Of a stretch of DNA of 64,000 nucleotides, positions 33,395 through 42,143 are shown in pieces. The notes under the pieces were generated by a model. It did no database searches. It was not told where the DNA came from and saw only the letters and a program-made list of their open reading frames with translations. The stretch covers positions 1-64,000 of the forward strand of contig JBELHR010000005.1 in the NCBI GenBank assembly GCA_042091275.1, given 5' to 3'. Position numbers and translations under genes: made by a program. Within the stretch, counting starts at the first letter, position 1, and every line of letters begins with the position of its first letter. This DNA comes from JBELHR01 sp042091275. GTDB lineage: Bacteria > Bacteroidota > Bacteroidia > Flavobacteriales > Flavobacteriaceae.

Positions 33395-34399
33395 ATGATT
33401 GATTTTATAAATAAGCTTCCAAAAGCGGAATTACACCTCCATATAGAGGGTACACTAGAACCCGAATTAATGTTCAAACTCGCCGAGAGAAATAATATTA
33501 AAATACCTTTTGAATCTAGTGAAGCGGTAAGAAAGGCTTATGAATTTAATTGTCTTCAGGACTTTTTAGACATTTATTATCAAGGCGCGCAAGTATTGAT
33601 TCACGAGGAGGACTTTTTTGAACTGACCTATGCCTATCTTTTAAAGTGTAAATCTCAAAATATTAGACATGCCGAAATTATGTTCGATCCTCAAACTCAT
33701 ACCGAGCGCGGGGTAACTTTTGAGACTGTTATTTCTGGTATTCAAAGAGCCTGCGACAAAGCAGCTCAAGAACTCGATATAAGTACTTTGCTAATTATGT
33801 CATTTCTAAGGCATCTTTCTGAATCTGCAGCCTTTAATACCTTAGAAGATTCTCTGCCTTTTAAACACTTAATTGCAGCAGTAGGTTTAGATTCCTCCGA
33901 AAAAGGCAATCCGCCGAGTAAGTTTGAAAATGTTTTTAAAGCAGCTAGAGAACAGGGATATATACCCTTGGCTCACGCAGGAGAGGAAGGTCCTTCCGAA
34001 TATATTAGCCAAGCGATTGATCTTCTAAAAATAGTTAGAATAGATCACGGAAATAGAATATTAGACGATACTAGTTTGATAGAACGAGTCAAAAATTTAG
34101 ATATGGCCCTAACCCTCTGCCCGCTCTCCAATTTAGAACTTAGAGTGATTGACAAAATTGAGGATTTCCCTTTAAAGGAGATGTTAGACAAGGGTCTTAA
34201 AATTACCATAAACTCGGATGATCCGGCTTATTTTGGCGGACAACTAAACGAAAATTTCGCCGTTTTAACCAAAGCATTGGATTTGGACAAAAACACCCTT
34301 TTTCAATTGGCAAAGAACTCCATTGTTTACAGTTTGCTCGATTCGGAGCGAAAAACTGCTTTAGTCAACGAATTAGAGGCTTTTTATTCCCCTTTGTAG
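33395..34399 (+). CDS. add: Adenosine deaminase
   Basis: Add deaminates adenosine to inosine in purine salvage. The 334-residue TIM barrel shows the metal site HLHIEGTLEPELMF, the His of IPLAHAGEEGPSEY with its catalytic Glu, IDHGNRIL and the Asp pair in TINSDDPAYFGG. The length is normal and there are no extra domains, so it is a nucleoside deaminase and not an RNA-editing defence protein. The 3' end overlaps the PTPS/QueD gene by 16 bases. Confidence 0.93.
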   Translation: MIDFINKLPKAELHLHIEGTLEPELMFKLAERNNIKIPFESSEAVRKAYEFNCLQDFLDIYYQGAQVLIHEEDFFELTYAYLLKCKSQNIRHAEIMFDPQTHTERGVTFETVISGIQRACDKAAQELDISTLLIMSFLRHLSESAAFNTLEDSLPFKHLIAAVGLDSSEKGNPPSKFENVFKAAREQGYIPLAHAGEEGPSEYISQAIDLLKIVRIDHGNRILDDTSLIERVKNLDMALTLCPLSNLELRVIDKIEDFPLKEMLDKGLKITINSDDPAYFGGQLNENFAVLTKALDLDKNTLFQLAKNSIVYSLLDSERKTALVNELEAFYSPL

Positions 34400-34794
34400 G
34401 TTACGTAATTTCTTGGGGTCTCGTACAAAGTAATTTCCAGTTCCATATCCTCAGAGATGTGTTTCCTTAGACTATTCCAGATCACTACAGAGATATTTTC
34501 AACCGTCGGATTAAGATCTTTAAACTCCTCAACTTGGAGATTTAAATTCTTGTGATCCATTTTGTCTTCGACCTCTCTTTTAATCAAATCCTTTAAAATT
34601 TTCACGTCGATCACATAGCCTGTAACGGGATCAATCTCTCCTTTTACCCCGACAATAAGCTCGTAATTATGCCCGTGATAATGCGGATTGGCACATTTAC
34701 CAAAGATTTCCTCGTTGTGACTATCCTCCCAAGTTTTATTATACAATCTATGGGCAGCGTTAAAATGGGCTTTGCGAAATACGGTTACTTTCAT
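34384..34794 (-). CDS. queD: 6-pyruvoyl-tetrahydropterin synthase / QueD family protein
   Basis: This 136-residue T-fold enzyme acts on dihydroneopterin triphosphate, giving either carboxytetrahydropterin (queuosine pathway) or pyruvoyl-tetrahydropterin. Zinc ligands are His in KAHFNAAHRL and the two His of HYHGHNYEL, with the catalytic Cys in GKCANPH. PTVENISVVIW and LYETPRNYV complete the pocket. Which product is made is not certain; the wider flavobacterial group is usually annotated 6-carboxytetrahydropterin synthase. It is 4 bases after idi. Confidence 0.85.
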   Translation of the reverse strand: MKVTVFRKAHFNAAHRLYNKTWEDSHNEEIFGKCANPHYHGHNYELIVGVKGEIDPVTGYVIDVKILKDLIKREVEDKMDHKNLNLQVEEFKDLNPTVENISVVIWNSLRKHISEDMELEITLYETPRNYVTYKGE

Positions 34795-34798
34795 GTCT

Positions 34799-35314
34799 TT
34801 AGTTAATCAGGTGCTTATAAAATTTTTCAAAAATAATCTTGAACCAAGCGGTGTAGTTCGAAGGGTTGGTCGCAATGTCATTCTTGACATTACTCAAAGT
34901 CATCCATTTAAAATCCTCTACCTCTTCTTTATTAATCACTGGAGCATCCTCGTAATGCCCAATCATAACATGATCCAACTCGTGCTCGGTAAGTCCGTTA
35001 TCAAATGGTGCTTTATAAATAAACGAAAAAAGCTCTTTTAATTCACAACTAAAGCCCATTTCCTCTTGTAAACGCCTCTTTCCTGCCTCCAAGTTAGACT
35101 CCCCTTTTCTCTGATGAGAACAACACGTATTGGTCCATAACAAGGGAGAATGGTATTTGTCAGCCGCTCTTTGCTGAAGCATCAACTCCCCTTTTTTATT
35201 TAAGACAAATACAGAAAATGCTCTGTGCAAAACCGCTTTCTCGTGGGCCTCCATTTTTGGCATTAAACCTATTTCTTCGTCTCGCTCATTTACGAGTATT
35301 ACCTGTTCTTCCAT
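34799..35314 (-). CDS. idi: Isopentenyl-diphosphate delta-isomerase type 1
   Basis: Idi interconverts isopentenyl and dimethylallyl diphosphate. From ATG 35314 (MEEQVILVNERDEEIG) the protein is 171 residues. It has a Nudix fold with the catalytic Cys in TNTCCSHQRKG, a modified Nudix helix AGKRRLQEEMGF, and the Glu in LTEHELDHVMIG. The ATG six codons upstream adds a short hydrophobic stretch not typical of the family. It is the first gene of an idi-queD unit. Confidence 0.93.
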   Translation of the reverse strand: MEEQVILVNERDEEIGLMPKMEAHEKAVLHRAFSVFVLNKKGELMLQQRAADKYHSPLLWTNTCCSHQRKGESNLEAGKRRLQEEMGFSCELKELFSFIYKAPFDNGLTEHELDHVMIGHYEDAPVINKEEVEDFKWMTLSNVKNDIATNPSNYTAWFKIIFEKFYKHLIN

Positions 35315-35333
35315 CAAAAAAAATAATTTCAAT

Positions 35334-35366
35334 CAAATATAAGTAGAGATTTCAAATATTTAGCAA
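35334..35366 (-). promoter_or_regulatory. Promoter of idi-queD
   Basis: Minus strand TTG (35366-35364), 22 bases, TATATTTG (35341-35334). Both elements are good; the spacer is near the long end. The idi ATG lies 19 bases past the -7. Confidence 0.55.
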
Positions 35367-35406
35367 GCATTTGTTTTTAAAGCAAATAAATTTCAATCAT
35401 TTAAAT

Positions 35407-35414
35407 TATCTTTG
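35407..35414 (+). promoter_or_regulatory. Promoter -7 element for prfC
   Basis: TATCTTTG matches TAnnTTTG exactly, 30 bases before the prfC ATG at 35445. It also shows why the upstream in-frame start at 35412, inside this element, is not used. Confidence 0.5.
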
Positions 35415-35444
35415 CCCTTTCAAATTGGAAATACTAAAACCTAC

Positions 35445-37028
35445 ATGTCTCTACAAGAAGAAATAAAAAAACGAAGAACGTTTGGAATTATCTCTCACCC
35501 TGATGCCGGAAAGACAACCCTGACCGAAAAACTACTCTTATTTGGAGGTGCTATTCAAGAGGCAGGAGCGGTAAAGAATAATAAAATCAAGAAGGGAGCT
35601 ACCTCGGATTTTATGGAAATTGAAAGACAAAGAGGTATTTCTGTAGCCACATCGGTATTGGCTTTTAATTACAGCGGTCAAAAAATAAATATACTCGACA
35701 CCCCTGGACACAAGGATTTTGCAGAGGACACCTTCCGAACTTTAACTGCCGTAGACTCGGTTATTGTCGTGATTGATGTCGCCAAAGGGGTTGAGGAACA
35801 AACGGAAAAGTTGGTTTCTGTATGCCGTATGCGGAAAATTCCAATAATTGTATTTATCAATAAATTAGATAGAGAAGGAAAAGATGCTTTCGACCTTTTG
35901 GACGAAGTAGAACAAAAATTAGGACTCCGAGTTACCCCTCTGAGTTTTCCAATTGGAATGGGTTACGATTTTAAGGGTATTTACAATATTTGGGAGAAAA
36001 AACTAAACCTATTTAGTAGCGACAAAAAGCAAGTTGTTCAAGAAGGAATTGTTTTTGAAGATGTCAACAATCCCTCTTTGGACGAGCAAATCGGAGAGAC
36101 TTCTGCGGAAACGCTTCGCGAAGAACTGGAATTGGTCGAAGAGGTATATCCCAAGTTTGACCAAGGAGAATACTTAGATGGTGACCTACAACCCGTTTTC
36201 TTTGGATCTGCTTTGAATAACTTTGGAGTAAAAGAGCTTTTAGATTGTTTCATTCAAATAGCTCCAAATCCTCAAGGTAAAGAATCCGATACTCGAAAAG
36301 TGGAATCCTCAGAAGAAAAAATGACTGGATTTGTTTTTAAGATTCATGCAAATATGGATCCAAAACACAGAGATAGATTGGCTTTTGTAAAAATTGTATC
36401 CGGGACATTCAAAAGAAACACTCCCTACCTCCACGTGAGAAATAAGAAAAAATTGAAGTTTTCTTCTCCCAATGCATTTTTTGCAGAGAAAAAAGAAATC
36501 GTAGAAGAATCCTATGCTGGAGATATCGTCGGATTACACGACACCGGTAACTTTAAGATTGGAGATACTTTGACAGAAGGCGAAATTATGGCCTACAAGG
36601 GAATTCCGAGTTTTTCCCCAGAGCATTTCCGTTATGTAAATAATGCAGATCCTATGAAAGCCAAACAACTTTACAAAGGTCTGGATCAATTAATGGACGA
36701 GGGAGTAGCCCAGCTATTTACCTTAGAACTAAACGGAAGAAAAGTTATTGGAACTGTTGGAGCCCTACAATACGAGGTGATTCAATACCGATTGGAGCAC
36801 GAATATGGAGCAAAGTGTACTTATGAAAACCTACCGATGCACAAAGTATGTTGGGTGGAACCAGAATCCAACAACGAAGAATTTAAAGAATTTAAAAGAG
36901 TAAAGCAACGCTACCTTGCAAAAGATAAGCGCGGACAATTAGTGTTTTTAGCAGATTCCGCCTTTACCATTCAAATGACTCAAGACAAGTACCCGAGCGT
37001 GAAATTACATTTCACCTCAGAATTTTAA
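35445..37028 (+). CDS. prfC: Peptide chain release factor 3
   Basis: RF3 is the GTPase that recycles RF1 and RF2 from the ribosome after termination. From ATG 35445 (MSLQEEIKKRRTFGIISHPD) it is 527 residues, normal for the family. GTPase motifs are complete: SHPDAGKTTLTEK (G1), the RGISVATSV switch, DTPGHKDF (G3) and INKLDREGKD (G4). Domains II and III, with the C-terminal EFKEFKRVKQRYLAKDK, fit RF3 rather than EF-G. The next gene follows 33 bases later. Confidence 0.95.
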   Translation: MSLQEEIKKRRTFGIISHPDAGKTTLTEKLLLFGGAIQEAGAVKNNKIKKGATSDFMEIERQRGISVATSVLAFNYSGQKINILDTPGHKDFAEDTFRTLTAVDSVIVVIDVAKGVEEQTEKLVSVCRMRKIPIIVFINKLDREGKDAFDLLDEVEQKLGLRVTPLSFPIGMGYDFKGIYNIWEKKLNLFSSDKKQVVQEGIVFEDVNNPSLDEQIGETSAETLREELELVEEVYPKFDQGEYLDGDLQPVFFGSALNNFGVKELLDCFIQIAPNPQGKESDTRKVESSEEKMTGFVFKIHANMDPKHRDRLAFVKIVSGTFKRNTPYLHVRNKKKLKFSSPNAFFAEKKEIVEESYAGDIVGLHDTGNFKIGDTLTEGEIMAYKGIPSFSPEHFRYVNNADPMKAKQLYKGLDQLMDEGVAQLFTLELNGRKVIGTVGALQYEVIQYRLEHEYGAKCTYENLPMHKVCWVEPESNNEEFKEFKRVKQRYLAKDKRGQLVFLADSAFTIQMTQDKYPSVKLHFTSEF

Positions 37029-37061
37029 TAAAATTATAAATAGGAAATTAAATCAAATACA

Positions 37062-37994
37062 ATGGAAAACGGATTATACGCTAAAATTAACACGACTAAG
37101 GGTGCAATTCTATTAAACTTAGAGTTTGAGAAAACACCAGGAACAGTAGGGAACTTTGTGGCTTTGGCTGAAGGGAATTTAGAAAACGATCACAAGGAAC
37201 AAGGAACACCTTACTACGATGGTCTAAAATTCCACAGAGTTATTGCCGATTTTATGGTACAAGCTGGATGTCCACTTGGAACAGGAACAGGTAGCCCAGG
37301 ATATCAATTTGACGACGAAATCCACCCAGACTTAAAGCACGATGGACCAGGAGTTCTCTCTATGGCAAATGCAGGACCTGGAACAAATGGATCTCAATTT
37401 TTTATCACCCACGGTGCAACAGCTTGGTTAGATGGAAAGCATACCGTTTTTGGAAAAGTTATTGAAGGTCAGGATGTTGTCGATGCAATTGAGCAAGACG
37501 ATATCATGGAGAGCTTTGAAATCATTCGCGTTGGAGAAGCTGCAGAGAATTTTAACGCTGTAGAAGCGTTTAGAACATTTGAAGGATCTCGCGAGAAGAG
37601 ATTAGCTGAAATCGCTGCAGAAAGAGAAGCGGAGTTGGAGAAATTAGCTGCTGGTTTTAAACAAACAGATAGTGGTTTGCGCTACAATATCCTTCAAGAA
37701 GGATCTGGTAAACAGGCTGAAAAAGGAAAGCAAGTTTCTGTACATTACAAAGGACAATTAGCAGATGGTACTGTCTTTGATTCTTCTTACCAAAGAAAGC
37801 AACCAATCGACTTTACCTTAGGTGTAGGACAAGTGATTTCTGGATGGGACGAAGGTGTACAACTTCTAAAAGTAGGAGACAAAGCGCGATTTGTAATCCC
37901 TTCAGATTTAGCTTACGGATCTCAAGGTGCAGGAGGAGTAATTCCTCCAGACGCGGCCTTGATTTTTGATGTAGAATTGATGGATGTAAAATAA
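37062..37994 (+). CDS. Peptidyl-prolyl isomerase, cyclophilin-FKBP fusion
   Basis: One 310-residue protein holds two different prolyl isomerase folds. Residues about 1-160 are a cyclophilin (FHRVIADFMVQAGCPLGTGTG, GVLSMANAGPGTNGSQFFIT, WLDGKHTVFGKV). A charged helical linker (about 170-200, REKRLAEIAAEREAELEK) leads to an FKBP domain (about 200-310: VSVHYKGQLADGTVFDSS, VISGWDEGVQLLKVGDKARF, IPPDAALIFDVELMDVK). There is no signal peptide, so it should act on folding proteins in the cytoplasm. Such dual-family immunophilins are known in flavobacteria and some protists. A strong terminator follows. Confidence 0.93.
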   Translation: MENGLYAKINTTKGAILLNLEFEKTPGTVGNFVALAEGNLENDHKEQGTPYYDGLKFHRVIADFMVQAGCPLGTGTGSPGYQFDDEIHPDLKHDGPGVLSMANAGPGTNGSQFFITHGATAWLDGKHTVFGKVIEGQDVVDAIEQDDIMESFEIIRVGEAAENFNAVEAFRTFEGSREKRLAEIAAEREAELEKLAAGFKQTDSGLRYNILQEGSGKQAEKGKQVSVHYKGQLADGTVFDSSYQRKQPIDFTLGVGQVISGWDEGVQLLKVGDKARFVIPSDLAYGSQGAGGVIPPDAALIFDVELMDVK

Positions 37995-38007
37995 TTTACA
38001 AGCTATT

Positions 38008-38043
38008 GAAAAAAGGCATCGATAAATCGATGCCTTTTTTTTT
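38008..38043 (+). terminator. Intrinsic terminator after the fusion isomerase gene
   Basis: Stem GGCATCGAT (38015-38023) with ATCGATGCC (38026-38034), 2-base loop, followed by a T run of nine. Confidence 0.9.
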
Positions 38044-38067
38044 GTAGTTTTATGAAAATTCCAGAAT

Positions 38068-38529
38068 ATGAAAACTCAAGAACAATGGTTTGCTGAATAT
38101 GCGGTAAGCCACCAAAATGAAACCAATCTCAAAATTCACAAAATATGTGTACCCCTTATTTTTTGGAGTATTGCGGGTTTACTCGTGAGTATTCCAAGCG
38201 GATTTTTGATGGATATCGTAAATTTTAATAATCCCTATTTTATAAATTGGGCAAGCCTTATATTTTTGCCGATAATGGTTTTTTACGTGTTTAATCTAAG
38301 CGTAAAAAACACGGTGCTTATGTTTTTATTTGCTGCTTTTTCTGTTGGGACTACGGTCTATATAGATCAATATGTAAATATTTTTTGGGTATCCTTGGCT
38401 GTTTTTGTGCTAGCGTGGATTGGACAATTCTACGGTCATAAAATAGAAGGTAAAAAACCGAGCTTTTTGCAAGACTTAGAGTTTCTTCTGATAGGTCCAG
38501 CTTGGGTCTTTGAAAAAATGACTAGATAA
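38068..38529 (+). CDS. DUF962 / Mpo1-like membrane protein
   Basis: This 153-residue protein has three to four membrane helices and the family landmarks WFAEYAVSHQNETNLKIHKICVPLI and YGHKIEGKKPSFLQDLEFLLIGPAW. DUF962 includes yeast Mpo1, an iron-dependent dioxygenase that shortens 2-hydroxy fatty acids; the His residues in SHQN, KIHKIC and GHKIEG are those expected for iron binding. A role in 2-hydroxy fatty acid turnover is plausible, since Bacteroidota make sphingolipids and hydroxy fatty acids, but not shown here. Confidence 0.8.
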   Translation: MKTQEQWFAEYAVSHQNETNLKIHKICVPLIFWSIAGLLVSIPSGFLMDIVNFNNPYFINWASLIFLPIMVFYVFNLSVKNTVLMFLFAAFSVGTTVYIDQYVNIFWVSLAVFVLAWIGQFYGHKIEGKKPSFLQDLEFLLIGPAWVFEKMTR

Positions 38530-38531
38530 GA

Positions 38532-38564
38532 TAAAAAAAGCCTCCCAATTGGGAGGCATTTATT
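38532..38564. terminator. Bidirectional intrinsic terminator
   Basis: Perfect palindrome GCCTCCCAA/TTGGGAGGC (38540-38557) with A run before and T-rich tail after, between the DUF962 gene and the converging M14 peptidase gene. Confidence 0.85.
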
Positions 38565-41087
38565 TTACATCATATCTGCAAAAAATATCGCATTCATTAG
38601 CAGCTTGTTGGTTCCGTACCAAAAGGCCCTAAAGTTCGTGTTATCGGTAAATCCGATCACGCTTCCACTCCCAAAACCAGAGTTTAAGAAAGGAACCGTA
38701 TTACCAATTACCGCAGCGTTTTCCTCAGAAATATAACCACTTTGTAAAGGATTCTCCAAGTATTGTATCGGACTTAGATAATTTCCGCTTTTCGCTTGGA
38801 TAAACAAGGTTGTGTTTCTAAATAAAGATAAATCTCCATCCTCATAACCAAAGTTTATCGGGTGAGAACGATCTTGTTTTGCGCCAAATATAGCACCTCC
38901 AATTACTTGAGCACCTCTAAAATCAGATTGTTGCTCAAAACTAATATTCTCTGCTTTTACCTCAGCTTTGACCGTTTCAAAATCCAAAATCTCATTAGAT
39001 TTCAAATAATTTAATGCATAGCGATAAGCAACCAAGTTTCCTCCGTCTTTAATCCAGTTTTTTAACTTTTCAGTAGCAAAAGAATCTAAATTCCCTCCGT
39101 TTACCATTATGACTGTAGAGTATTCACTCAAATCTACTCTATCGAAATAGTCTTTGTCAATTTTAGTAATAGGCATTGCAAAACGGGTATCTAGAAGATG
39201 CCATATTTCTCCAGCGTCATAAGAATTTGTCCTACCTCCTACTATCATGGCAATCTTAGGTAATTTTAGAGCTCTAAAGTTGTTAGACCCCAAATCAATA
39301 CCTTCCGTCAATCCAGTAGAAACCGATTTTATCTCTAAATGCGAGCGCTCAGCAACGCCTTGTAAGAAAGAACGAATCTCTTGAGGAGACATGTTTTGAT
39401 TAGCCGCGGGTATCATAATCGTCCCGTAATCATAGCTATTACCCTCTAAGCTAAATTCTTTGAGAGCGACCTTGGCTCTGAGTTCTTTAGAAAGGATTTC
39501 ATAAAGTGCTTTAGGAGAGTAATACTCATGCCATTCCATCAAAAAAGCATAATTACCACTCCCATCTACAGAACCTGTTTTTAACTGTACCTCTTGCTTG
39601 AGATCACCCAAAATCGAAGATCCCGATTTTACATAATCGTATTTTACATCAAAAGCCAAAGGAAAGGTCCAGGCGGATACATCGTAAAACAAACTATCGG
39701 TAAAAGTCGTTCGTTTCTCAAACATAGCATTTATCAATTTGTGATTCTTTTGATTGAGAGGTACGGCATAGGAATATCCTTTCTTATATTCATTTCCACC
39801 TTGCTGAGTATCTTCTTTTAGCTCGTATATCTCGATCTGATGCCTGTTTAAAATTTCAGCTAGATGTGTTGTTTTAGCTGCATCTTTAGTTCCTCCAAAA
39901 ACAATTGTACTTCCCTTTGCTTTGTTAGCCTCGCTCTTTGCATCCCTGTAAAAATCTTGTTGATAGTCTAAAATATCTGTTCTAAGAGATTTTGCCGCCT
40001 CCAAAGTGGATAGAGCTGCAGTGAATTGATTGCGTATGGTAAAAGGAAAGGTAAGTAGACCGTTGTCCGTCATCTGGGCATGTCCTCGAGAAGAGGCTTG
40101 TTCAAATAAGATTCCGATACCTCCATTAATATCTGGAAAAGTAGATCCTTTTCCGTAGTAAAAGTCATCAAAGCTCTCCTTAGTATAATACAAAGAGCCT
40201 ATCTCATCCAAAGCCGCTGCGTGGAAATCTCCAATGCGTTCGGTTAGTTCTTGGTTCATTTTTGGCGTCAAGGGATGCGTTCTGGACGGTATTCCTGGTT
40301 GGAAGAAAAAGGAAGCGTTAGAACCCATCTCGTGATGATCCGTTAATATGTTTGGTTGCCATTTGTGAAAACTAGCAATACGGGCACGAGATTCCGGTAA
40401 TTGAACAGGTAGCCAATCTCTATTCATATCAAAATAATAGTGATTTGTTCTACCACCAGGCCAAACCTCTCGATATTCCCTATCGTTTGGATCTGGATTG
40501 ATATTCATACTTCTATTGGTATTTGCCCAATAAGCAAATCGCTGTAAGCCGTCTGGATTGTAAGATGGATCAAATAGAATAACGACCTCATTTAACAAGT
40601 CGTCAATTTCCTTTCCCTGACCAGCAGCTAAATAATAGGCTACAGCTAAGCTGGCATTAGAACCACTAGCTTCGTTTCCGTGAATGGAAAAACCTTGATA
40701 CACAACAATCGGCATATCCGATTTGTCCACATTGTTATTTGGATTGTTGGTCAAGTCCAAATGTGCGTTGCGTATATCTTCCAAATTGGAATGATTTTTC
40801 GCACTAGTTATGGTGAGTAGTAATAGCGGACGATCCTCAAAAGTAGTTCCTCTCTCCTCTATAGAAATTCGATCCGAACTCGCCGCTAGGACCCTCATAT
40901 ACTCCACTAATTTATCGTGGGTAATATGCCACTCTCCAACTTGATGCCCAATTACAGACTCCGGAGTGGGAATATTGGTATCATAAGTTATGTTATCTGG
41001 TAGATAATAAGATAGATCTACTGGGGTATCTTGAGCCTGCATTGAGATAGACAGAAGACCCAAGAATAAAATAATGTAGTTTTTCAC
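38565..41087 (-). CDS. Secreted M14 family zinc carboxypeptidase
   Basis: This 840-residue exported protein starts with a signal peptide (cut near MQAQD). The M14 domain (about 50-370) has the zinc ligands in FSIHGNEASGSN (HxxE) and TDHHEMGSN, and a likely catalytic Glu in GILFEQASSRGHA. The C-terminal part has a beta-sheet region and a glutamine-amidotransferase-like fold (STVIMVNGGNLDSF), common in large Bacteroidota M14 peptidases. No type IX sorting domain is visible at the end, so it should stay periplasmic or be anchored otherwise. It digests peptides; the specificity is unknown. Confidence 0.9.
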   Translation of the reverse strand: MKNYIILFLGLLSISMQAQDTPVDLSYYLPDNITYDTNIPTPESVIGHQVGEWHITHDKLVEYMRVLAASSDRISIEERGTTFEDRPLLLLTITSAKNHSNLEDIRNAHLDLTNNPNNNVDKSDMPIVVYQGFSIHGNEASGSNASLAVAYYLAAGQGKEIDDLLNEVVILFDPSYNPDGLQRFAYWANTNRSMNINPDPNDREYREVWPGGRTNHYYFDMNRDWLPVQLPESRARIASFHKWQPNILTDHHEMGSNASFFFQPGIPSRTHPLTPKMNQELTERIGDFHAAALDEIGSLYYTKESFDDFYYGKGSTFPDINGGIGILFEQASSRGHAQMTDNGLLTFPFTIRNQFTAALSTLEAAKSLRTDILDYQQDFYRDAKSEANKAKGSTIVFGGTKDAAKTTHLAEILNRHQIEIYELKEDTQQGGNEYKKGYSYAVPLNQKNHKLINAMFEKRTTFTDSLFYDVSAWTFPLAFDVKYDYVKSGSSILGDLKQEVQLKTGSVDGSGNYAFLMEWHEYYSPKALYEILSKELRAKVALKEFSLEGNSYDYGTIMIPAANQNMSPQEIRSFLQGVAERSHLEIKSVSTGLTEGIDLGSNNFRALKLPKIAMIVGGRTNSYDAGEIWHLLDTRFAMPITKIDKDYFDRVDLSEYSTVIMVNGGNLDSFATEKLKNWIKDGGNLVAYRYALNYLKSNEILDFETVKAEVKAENISFEQQSDFRGAQVIGGAIFGAKQDRSHPINFGYEDGDLSLFRNTTLFIQAKSGNYLSPIQYLENPLQSGYISEENAAVIGNTVPFLNSGFGSGSVIGFTDNTNFRAFWYGTNKLLMNAIFFADMM

Positions 41088-41130
41088 TTTAGTTTGATTT
41101 TTGATTTAAACAAATATATCAAACTCAAAA

Positions 41131-41157
41131 TAAAAAAAGCCTCCAAAAGGAGGCTTG
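41131..41157 (-). terminator. Intrinsic terminator of the DUF1338 gene
   Basis: Stem AAGCCTCC with GGAGGCTT and loop AAAA (41138-41157). On the minus strand the T run at 41137-41131 follows. Confidence 0.85.
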
Positions 41158-41161
41158 TAAT

Positions 41162-41974
41162 TTAAGACTTTCTAACTTTCATATTCGTACTTTCAAATAT
41201 CTTGTCAGCCGATCCTGCGACAAAACCAGAGAACAACTCTCCGTCCTCTTTTGGATGCCTAAAAGCAAATTCGTAATAGCAAGAGGTCACTTCAAAACTT
41301 CCCTCCTCAAATTCCATTTCAATTCGATCCGCTAAAATACTAGACTGCTCTAACATGATCTCTTTAGATCCTTTGATCTCTCCTCCAGATGTGTTCAATT
41401 CAAAACCTTTTGACTTGATAAATGTATTGACCGATTGTAAATCCTTAAACGTATCTAAGGCATTTACATCAACTGTAAAGTGATTGGCACAAAATCCATT
41501 GATATACATCCAAGCAGCATATTCACTTTTCTCCAAGAGACGCTCATATTTTGCATAAGATGGTTTTCCCCATACAGCACCTCTCAAAATAAGGTCATCC
41601 TTTTGGTATAAACTCTGATCTGCTGAATCGATAATGTTTTTTATTATCTCTTGTGTTTCTGAATCGAACTCTTCCACTCTCAACTGAGAAATAAATACTC
41701 TTGGTGCTTCCGCATCTCCTTCTAGTTCAAAGTGATGTGCATCTAATTTTTTCTTCTCAAAATTATAAGAACCGCTGTGTTTATAACCCAATGCAAGAAA
41801 TGGTTTTGCCAAAACATCAATGTTTACCCTAGGGTCGTTAAAGGTTCGAATAGCAATATGATCGTTGAGGACGGTATTCCCCTCTTGTTCAAAAAATACT
41901 TTGACTAAATCTGCCGAAGGCGTACGCTCTGCATAATTCGCCCACAGCGCCAAAAAAAGCTGATCTTTATTCAT
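41162..41974 (-). CDS. DUF1338 family protein, putative 2-oxoadipate dioxygenase/decarboxylase (HglS-like)
   Basis: The DUF1338 family includes HglS of Pseudomonas putida, an Fe(II) enzyme that converts 2-oxoadipate to D-2-hydroxyglutarate in lysine breakdown. The pattern I recall for its metal and substrate residues is kept: His39 and Arg43 in NDHIAIRTF (the His-x3-Arg spacing), His165 in ANHFTVD and Glu235 in YYEFAFRH. The 270 residues are much shorter than the ~460 of HglS, closer to the compact plant and Bacteroidota forms. It is divergent from a YdiJ-like dehydrogenase that could use its product. Confidence 0.78.
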   Translation of the reverse strand: MNKDQLFLALWANYAERTPSADLVKVFFEQEGNTVLNDHIAIRTFNDPRVNIDVLAKPFLALGYKHSGSYNFEKKKLDAHHFELEGDAEAPRVFISQLRVEEFDSETQEIIKNIIDSADQSLYQKDDLILRGAVWGKPSYAKYERLLEKSEYAAWMYINGFCANHFTVDVNALDTFKDLQSVNTFIKSKGFELNTSGGEIKGSKEIMLEQSSILADRIEMEFEEGSFEVTSCYYEFAFRHPKEDGELFSGFVAGSADKIFESTNMKVRKS

Positions 41975-42143
41975 GGTAGGTTGTTTTTTTGGACAAAAAT
42001 AATATAATTGACCACTTAAGCCTCAGAATTTTAGAGTGATTTTCTTTTTTTTTAAAGGGGGTAATATTGCTGTTTTATTGTGCAATAAATGACAAAATTA
42101 TTTCGATATTTGCACGGAACTGCCCGTAAAAGCGAAGATTTAG

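Noticed and set aside
33395..34399. Adenosine deaminase as part of a RADAR-type defence pair
   Set aside because: It is a normal 334-residue nucleoside deaminase without extra domains, and no large AAA ATPase partner gene is adjacent.
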